A model generated the notes under the pieces. The model did no database searches and was not told the origin of the DNA. It saw nothing but the letters and a program-made list of their open reading frames with translations. From assembly GCA_002331625.1 (NCBI GenBank), contig DCZN01000036.1, forward strand, positions 5,718-17,857: a DNA stretch of 12,140 bases, in the 5' to 3' direction. The position numbers were made by a program, and so were the translations under genes. This DNA comes from Nitrospira sp. UBA2083. GTDB taxonomy: Bacteria; Nitrospirota; Nitrospiria; Nitrospirales; Nitrospiraceae. Shown piece by piece: positions 8,254-12,140 of this stretch (positions are counted from its first letter, which is position 1; every line of letters starts with the position of its first letter).

Positions 8254-8778
8254 TCAATCGGTGGACTTTCCGGCCCCTCGTTTTCCAAACGCCCGCAGCT
8301 GCGCCGGCTGCAACCACCAGCGTAACAGCGCGTGGCCCGGCATGACGCCATCCGCCAGGTGAAGACAAGCCGCTCCGGCCTTCTTGAGCGGAAAGTTGGG
8401 AAGAGATTTCCCGCAAAGCAACAGGCTTGCAGCTTCACCGAGCAACGGTTCATGCCCCACACACACCACCACGGCATCGGATGGGAGTGTGCGGAGAATA
8501 TTCACGAGTTGATCCGGCTTTGCTCCCACTGCTAATTCTTCCCGTGTCTCGACCTTCAGATTAGGGCAGATCGCCGCACGCACAATCCTCGCCGTATCGT
8601 AGGCTCTGACAAACGGGCTCGTAAACAGATGCGTCGGCTTGCAATCCAGTGCGGACAACCCTTTGGCAGCCTGCTGAGCCCGTCTTTTCCCTTTCTCCGT
8701 GAGAGGGCGATTCTCTTCTGTCCCCTCCCAGTCGTCTGGTTCGACCGCAATGCCATGGCGAAACAGAATGCACTCCAT
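8254..8778 (-). CDS. sixA: SixA-type phosphohistidine phosphatase
   Basis: A 174-residue member of the histidine phosphatase (phosphoglycerate-mutase-like) superfamily. SixA removes phosphate from His residues of signalling phosphotransfer proteins. The active-site set is complete: RHG at 7-9 with nucleophile His8, Arg58 in TSPFVRAYDTA and His109 in VGHEP, close to positions 7, 8, 55 and 108 of E. coli SixA. The size suits SixA and is short for a mutase. GGAGGAG at 8789-8783 lies 4 bases before the ATG and supports the start. It converges with the kinase operon and is the last minus-strand gene, 92 bp after the TPR gene. SixA-like genes often occur near polyphosphate genes such as ppx in other bacteria, so the adjacency may be meaningful. 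The substrate could also be another phosphohistidine or a small phosphate ester. Confidence 0.9.
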   Translation of the reverse strand: MECILFRHGIAVEPDDWEGTEENRPLTEKGKRRAQQAAKGLSALDCKPTHLFTSPFVRAYDTARIVRAAICPNLKVETREELAVGAKPDQLVNILRTLPSDAVVVCVGHEPLLGEAASLLLCGKSLPNFPLKKAGAACLHLADGVMPGHALLRWWLQPAQLRAFGKRGAGKSTD

Positions 8779-8870
8779 CGCGCTCCTCCGCGTTTCTATT
8801 CTGATGACACAACACCAGAGGCCGCGGATTAGCCGAATGCGTCCTCCTTAGCCAAAAGCGATTGTTCCGT

Positions 8871-9299
8871 CTAACCCTTCTTCGCGGCAGATGTTGATCG
8901 GCGAGAGCTGAGCCGCTCAATGCGTTCTGCGACGTCCCGATACGCCGGGTCCTCTCGCCTGATCCAACGATAGGATTCCATGGCCTCCGCGACTCGCCCC
9001 AAAGACTCCAGCGTACGGCCGAGCACATATAGGATTTGAACGGTCTCCTTGGACGAGGCCGGTGTGGCTTTCAGCGCCTGTTGAAACGCCGGGACAGCCT
9101 CTTCATAACGGCTGGACAATTTATAGCAGAGCCCCATCTGCGCATAGGCTTTGACGGCCAATGCCGGATCCACGGCAGCCATTTCCAACTGCTCGATCGC
9201 CGCCTTGTACAGGCCTGCCTGTTTTAGCGCCAATCCCCGCTCGTAACGCTCGGCAGGGCTGACGGTAGGATCTTTTGAGTCCATTCGCTGATCCGACAT
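8871..9299 (-). CDS. Small TPR protein, homologous to the TPR tail of the neighbouring ATPase
   Basis: A 142-residue soluble protein without signal peptide or membrane segment. Residues about 17-131 form consecutive TPR-like helix pairs (ERGLALKQAGLYKAAIEQLE, AYAQMGLCYKLSSRYEEAV, ILYVLGRTLESLGRVAEAME), ending in a basic Ser/Arg/Lys tail. TPR units mediate protein contacts; no enzymatic residues are seen. The segment aligns without gaps over about 115 residues to the C-terminal extension of the ATPase encoded at 9577-10980, so it may compete for or share that ATPase's partner. GGGGAG lies about 9 bases before the ATG at 9299. A copy of the intergenic repeat begins only about 40 bp upstream of the start. 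The specific function is unknown. Confidence 0.85.
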   Translation of the reverse strand: MSDQRMDSKDPTVSPAERYERGLALKQAGLYKAAIEQLEMAAVDPALAVKAYAQMGLCYKLSSRYEEAVPAFQQALKATPASSKETVQILYVLGRTLESLGRVAEAMESYRWIRREDPAYRDVAERIERLSSRRSTSAAKKG

Positions 9300-9340
9300 G
9301 ATGCGCGGCGCTCCCCAACGATCACTTCACCCGAGCAGAA

Positions 9341-9474
9341 TGCTGGGAAAGTCATCCAGATCCATGAAGGCCAAGCCTGGAGGTCAAGGTTAAGGTTCAG
9401 GTTAAGTGAACTGAGTCTTCGCTCAACCTTAGCCTCGATCTCAGCCTGCTACGTCAATTTTAACCTCAGCCTGG
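9341..9474 (+). repeat. Interspersed intergenic repeat, copy 1 (hexamer-phased arms)
   Basis: This fills much of the 277-bp gap 9300-9576. From left to right it has TGGGAAA (9344-9350), CATGAAGG (9363-9370), a GGTTA-rich arm AAGGTTAAGGTTCAGGTTAA (9386-9405), a 15-base spacer, then complementary-sense words CTCAACCTTAGCCTC (9422-9436), CTCAGCCTG (9440-9448) and CCTCAGCCTGG (9464-9474). The two arms can pair only imperfectly. A second copy lies inverted at 11901-11991. There is no T-run as in an intrinsic terminator. I see nothing coding in the remaining 9475-9576. Confidence 0.7.
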
Positions 9475-9576
9475 TCGGCTGCACTGAAGACCTCTGAACA
9501 TCCTGTGAGCAGCCTTGCAACTATCGACATATCGAGCGTTGATCTACCGAAGGACAGTTTGGCAAATACGCGGCAG

Positions 9577-10980
9577 TTACTTCTTCCCACCAAACAGGAA
9601 CTTCCAAAAACTCCGCCTCGGCCGTTTAAATCCTGTACGGTTCGGCAGGGCCCCCTCCCGACTGTGGTTCCCCTGTTCTACATTCAACCGCAACACCTTC
9701 ACACGATCAGCAACATTCCGAAACTCGGGGTTCACCTGGCTGACGCGCTCATAGACTTCCAGCGCTTCGTGTGTCTGCCCGGTAAACTCCAAGCTTTGCC
9801 CGAGGAAATACAGGACATCAAGCATATCCTGGGGCGACGCCGACCGATCAGCCAGCGCGGTGCGAAACGCTTGGATGGCTGCCTGATGCTCTCGCATCCG
9901 TCGATAACAGAGTCCGATTTGAGTGTTGGCCTTGAGCCACATCGACTCACCCTCGGCCGCTAAGTGGAACAAGTCGACAGCTTCTTTCAAACGCCCTTGA
10001 TCCTTGAGGACCAGTCCTTGGGCATAGGCCTCTTCCGGAGACGTCTGGTGACGAGCCGCAGACGATTCATCCGCCCCGCTCTCTCCTCCAAGACTTGGAA
10101 GCGCGGCCTGTCGCTCTGCCGGATCCTCTGCAGTCGCCAATGCCACCAGCTCGTCCTTTGCCGCCAGAGGAAGGATCCCGCCTTTCGTCCGGTCGAGTGC
10201 CGCTTGGGCGACTAACTGGGAGGTAATGACCTTGGCTTGTTCAGCATACCCGTAGGTCAATGCGCGGTCCGCTACTTGGTTGATCAGGCGAGGATTGCCT
10301 TGCGTCAACCGATGCACCAGCGCACAGGCTTGGCTTGTAAAGAGCGCGGCATACCCGCCGGCAACGCGGATACGATGGCGGATATAGTGTCCGGTGTCGA
10401 CTTCCGTCAGCGGTTTGAGATGGTAGTCGACGACGATTCGTTGGGCGAACTGCGTCATGTCGGTACGCTGCAACAACGAATAGAGGTCAGGTTGTCCGGA
10501 TAAAATAACCTGCAGCTTCAGGGAGGTCCCGTCATTCATGTTAGACAAGAGTCGAAGCTCTTCGAGCAGCTCAGCGCCAAGATTCTGGGCTTCGTCAATG
10601 ATGAGAATCACCCGCCGAAGACTCTTCGCTTGCTGGGCCAAAAATTGTGAGAAGAGGTGATACGCTTCAATCGGGTCCAGCCGCTTAGTGCTTAACCCAA
10701 GCGACAGCAAGATCCATGGCAGGAGATGATCGATATCGTATCCGGCGTTCGTCACCAAGCCAATCTTGTGTTTCGTACCATGTTCGGCAATCAGTTTTTG
10801 GAGCAGTGAGGTCTTTCCGACGCCGGGGTTTCCTGTCAGCACCATGAACGGAGCCTGGCTCACGATGCCATACTCGAGCAAGCTATACGCAGCTTGGTGT
10901 TCCGAACTGGCATACAGAAAGCTACTGTCCGGCAAGAGCGCGAACGGCTTAGCCTTCAGTTGGTAGAACGATTCATACAT
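9577..10980 (-). CDS. ExeA-like AAA ATPase of the PEP-CTERM/exopolysaccharide type, with C-terminal TPR extension
   Basis: A 467-residue cytoplasmic ATPase. Residues 1-270 match the ExeA/GspA-type AAA family that in exosortase (XrtA/PEP-CTERM) loci sits beside polysaccharide assembly genes: the opening MYESFYQLKAKPFALLPDSS, Walker A GNPGVGKTS with Lys56, Walker B VILIIDEAQNL with Asp129-Glu130, sensor-like ILSGQPDL, and a winged-helix-like lid segment GNPRLINQVADRAL. After a linker, residues about 316-433 are TPR repeats homologous to the small protein at 8871-9299, followed by a basic tail (FKRPRR, FGGKK). Family members are often near 270-350 residues, so the extension is notable. It lies 35 bp after the CpsD-like gene and is probably cotranscribed. 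I see no Shine-Dalgarno before the ATG; the start rests on the family N-terminus. It is expected to power or organise polysaccharide export or surface-protein sorting. Confidence 0.9.
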   Translation of the reverse strand: MYESFYQLKAKPFALLPDSSFLYASSEHQAAYSLLEYGIVSQAPFMVLTGNPGVGKTSLLQKLIAEHGTKHKIGLVTNAGYDIDHLLPWILLSLGLSTKRLDPIEAYHLFSQFLAQQAKSLRRVILIIDEAQNLGAELLEELRLLSNMNDGTSLKLQVILSGQPDLYSLLQRTDMTQFAQRIVVDYHLKPLTEVDTGHYIRHRIRVAGGYAALFTSQACALVHRLTQGNPRLINQVADRALTYGYAEQAKVITSQLVAQAALDRTKGGILPLAAKDELVALATAEDPAERQAALPSLGGESGADESSAARHQTSPEEAYAQGLVLKDQGRLKEAVDLFHLAAEGESMWLKANTQIGLCYRRMREHQAAIQAFRTALADRSASPQDMLDVLYFLGQSLEFTGQTHEALEVYERVSQVNPEFRNVADRVKVLRLNVEQGNHSREGALPNRTGFKRPRRSFWKFLFGGKK

Positions 10981-11015
10981 GGGGACAGGGTTTAGGTTTA
11001 GACGTTGTCATCTAC

Positions 11016-11843
11016 CTAGAGGGACAATCGCGCCTTCATCTCTGCCACCGTCAACGACGATCGTCCGGCTTTGTTCAGTACAGTCCCTAGAATAGGCCGA
11101 GAGCCCTTCACCAAGCTGATCGCCCGCTGTAGCTCCTCAGCCGTTGTTTTCCCTTCCTCCACTACCATCAGAAGCGCGTCCGTGTAGGGCGAGAAGGCCA
11201 ACACATCCGCCGTATGCAGCAATGGCGGAAGATCGAACACGACAACCCGAGAAGGGTACCGGTGCTTCAATTCCTCAACCAACGCCAGCATTTTTGGCGA
11301 CGTCAGAATCTCGGATGAGTTCGAAATCGCCCGCCCCCCCGGCAATAGAACAAATCGTCCGATCCCTGGATGAATGAGAAGATCTTCAACAGGCTGGTCA
11401 TCCAGTAGATAGTCGGCAAGCCCGAGCGTATCTGGCAACCCAAAGACCTGGTGCACCGTGGGATCCTGAAGATCCGAATCGACCAGCAACACCGTCTGGG
11501 TCGTTTCCATGGCGAGACTCACCGCCAAATTGACGGCCGTCAGCGTCTTCCCTTCTCCGTAACCCGGGCTGGTCACGCCCACCACGTTCCATCCATTCTC
11601 TCGAAGCCGCTGCATGACCTGTGTGCGGAGGATTTTATAGGCATCGATAAACGGGCCGTACTTATAGGTCGTCATCACCCGATTGGTACGAAGAGTCGTG
11701 GTCGGAGTCGTGTGTGATCTCGTCCGCGTGTAGGTAATCGGAGGCGGTACTAAATAGTCCGTTGCTTGCCTCGATGCCGTCCGATGAGGCGAGGCCTCCG
11801 CCGAATCTTTGTACCGTTCAAGCGCGGTCTGTATGCGATTCAT
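11016..11843 (-). CDS. CpsD/Wzc-type BY-kinase-like ATPase of an exopolysaccharide locus
   Basis: A 275-residue cytoplasmic P-loop protein of the bacterial tyrosine-kinase (CpsD/CapB) and MinD/ParA-like class. It has Walker A SPGYGEGKT with Lys99, Walker A' VLLVDSDLQDP with Asp122 and Asp124, and Walker B VVVFDLPPLL with Asp204. DAYKILRTQ at 67-75 matches the helix before the P-loop in these kinases. Such proteins control polysaccharide chain length and export together with a Wzz-like membrane partner. The usual C-terminal Tyr cluster is absent; the protein ends EMKARLSL. The N-terminal 60 residues are Thr/Arg-rich and look disordered, with Tyr11, Tyr30, Tyr38, Tyr60 and Tyr62 as other possible phosphosites. 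AAAGGAG at 11855-11849 lies 5 bases before the ATG. The upstream membrane-protein gene is 156 bp away, across a repeat. Confidence 0.9.
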   Translation of the reverse strand: MNRIQTALERYKDSAEASPHRTASRQATDYLVPPPITYTRTRSHTTPTTTLRTNRVMTTYKYGPFIDAYKILRTQVMQRLRENGWNVVGVTSPGYGEGKTLTAVNLAVSLAMETTQTVLLVDSDLQDPTVHQVFGLPDTLGLADYLLDDQPVEDLLIHPGIGRFVLLPGGRAISNSSEILTSPKMLALVEELKHRYPSRVVVFDLPPLLHTADVLAFSPYTDALLMVVEEGKTTAEELQRAISLVKGSRPILGTVLNKAGRSSLTVAEMKARLSL

Positions 11844-11848
11844 GAGTA

Positions 11849-11855
11849 CTCCTTT
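11849..11855 (-). promoter_or_regulatory. Strong Shine-Dalgarno for the CpsD-like gene
   Basis: AAAGGAG on the minus strand, 5 bases before the ATG at 11843-11841. It fixes the start and marks the end of the intergenic repeat region as genuine 5' leader. Confidence 0.75.
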
Positions 11856-11857
11856 AC

Positions 11858-11886
11858 GAACAGGCTGTTAAAAATGTTGTACAACA
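11858..11886. promoter_or_regulatory. Paired palindromes ahead of the CpsD-like gene
   Basis: TGTTGTACAACA (11875-11886) is a perfect 12-base palindrome. Just beside it AACAGGCTGTT (11858-11868) is an inverted repeat with a one-base centre. Both lie in the 5' leader of the minus-strand CpsD-like gene, 15-43 bases before its start. They could be an operator for a dimeric regulator or part of a longer intergenic repeat. No regulator can be named. Confidence 0.4.
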
Positions 11887-11900
11887 AGGCCACAGCGAGT

Positions 11901-11991
11901 GAACCTAACCAGGCTGAGCTCAAGGTTGAGGCTGAGTGGAGATTCTCTTAACCTCACCCTTAGCCTTCATGAATCCGGTGGCCTTTTCCCA
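11901..11991 (-). repeat. Interspersed intergenic repeat, copy 2 (inverted relative to copy 1)
   Basis: Read on the minus strand it has TGGGAAA (11991-11985), CATGAAGG (11971-11964), then CTAAGGGTGAGGTTAAG and, after a short spacer, CTCAGCCTCAACC and CTCAGCCTGG, ending with TTAGGTTC at 11901. The order of words is the same as in copy 1 at 9341-9474, which is on the opposite strand and longer by one AACCTCAGCCTG-type unit. It fills most of the gap between the CpsD-like gene and the partial membrane-protein gene, beginning within 10 bases of the latter's stop codon. Confidence 0.7.
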
Positions 11992-11999
11992 ACATCCTC

Positions 12000-12140
12000 T
12001 TAGCCTAAGCCAAAACGGCGTAATACCGAAAACCACAAGACATCCAATGGAATCACGAACACATGCAACAAGAAGAGCGTCACGCCCACTGCCCCGATCC
12101 CGGCCGTCTTAAAGAGCCGGCCCCGCATGCGTGCGCGCGA
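12000..12140 (-). CDS. C-terminal end of an unidentified membrane protein (partial)
   Basis: Translating the minus strand in the frame ending at TAA 12002-12000 gives 46 residues with no internal stop. A positively charged stretch (SRARMRGRLFK) is followed by one transmembrane segment of about 20-25 residues (AGIGAVGVTLFLLHVFVIPL) and a short tail ending LRRFGLG. Only the last part of the gene is present. Its place directly upstream of a CpsD-like kinase gene would suit a Wzz/GumC-type chain-length protein or another polysaccharide-assembly membrane protein, but the visible residues do not identify the family. Confidence 0.55.
   Translation of the reverse strand, partial: SRARMRGRLFKTAGIGAVGVTLFLLHVFVIPLDVLWFSVLRRFGLG

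Noticed and set aside
8836..8850. Perfect Shine-Dalgarno TAAGGAGGA on the minus strand, followed by ATT in frame with sixA and no stop over the 20 intervening codons
   Set aside because: ATT is a very rare start, the added residues match nothing in SixA, and the ATG at 8778 has its own GGAGGAG with the RHG motif at the expected distance. The upstream site is probably chance.
9386..9474. Repeat arms as an intrinsic terminator for the ATPase gene
   Set aside because: The arms pair only imperfectly and no T-run follows on either strand.
9505..9963. 152-codon plus-strand frame across the end of the ATPase gene
   Set aside because: Most of it lies antisense to the TPR segment, and the part in the intergenic gap has no coding signal or ribosome site.
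1..12140. CRISPR array, tRNA, prophage or insertion sequence
   Set aside because: No regular spacer-repeat pattern, tRNA-like sequence, integrase or transposase was seen on either strand.

Overview
The window looks like a chromosomal segment from a Gram-negative environmental bacterium with fairly high GC. I would place it near Nitrospira (phylum Nitrospirota). This rests on my impression of overall gene style and on the pairing of a PEP-CTERM/exosortase-type polysaccharide ATPase with a tyrosine-kinase-like ATPase; no 16S or marker gene is present, so the assignment is tentative. There are no rRNA or tRNA genes, CRISPR arrays, transposases or phage genes.

Layout. Positions 1-736 (minus) hold the N-terminal half of an ACT-domain malic enzyme. 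From a 134-bp divergent gap at 737-870 a plus-strand block begins: a very large fusion of a DUF255/YyaL thioredoxin-like protein with an aldo/keto reductase (871-4554), a small OmpA-domain envelope protein (4585-5151), a promoter-bearing gap, then a tightly packed operon of a Ppx/GppA phosphatase with a C-terminal HD domain (5278-6831) and two thymidylate-kinase-like paralogues (6828-7577 and 7525-8247). The first junction overlaps by 4 bp and the second by 53 bp. The second kinase has Arg in place of the invariant P-loop Lys.

The rest is on the minus strand and converges on the block above with a 6-bp gap. Reading in the direction of transcription from the right edge: the C-terminus of an unidentified membrane protein (12140-12000), a CpsD/Wzc-type BY-kinase-like ATPase (11843-11016), an ExeA/PEP-CTERM-type AAA ATPase with a C-terminal TPR extension (10980-9577), a stand-alone TPR protein (9299-8871) and a SixA-type phosphohistidine phosphatase (8778-8254). 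The stand-alone TPR protein is a gapless homologue of the TPR tail of the ATPase (about 42 of 115 identical by hand count), so the two probably arose by a local duplication.

Two copies of a short intergenic repeat, built from hexamer-phased AGGTTA/AGCCTN words and sharing the words TGGGAAA and CATGAAGG, lie in opposite orientation at about 9341-9474 and 11901-11991. They bracket the two polysaccharide-ATPase genes.

Functionally the window joins three themes: central carbon metabolism (malic enzyme), a phosphate/polyphosphate and nucleotide-kinase operon whose true substrate is uncertain, and the edge of an exopolysaccharide assembly locus. The parts most worth following up are the fused DUF255-AKR protein, the kinase pair with one altered P-loop, the TPR duplication and the inverted repeat pair.
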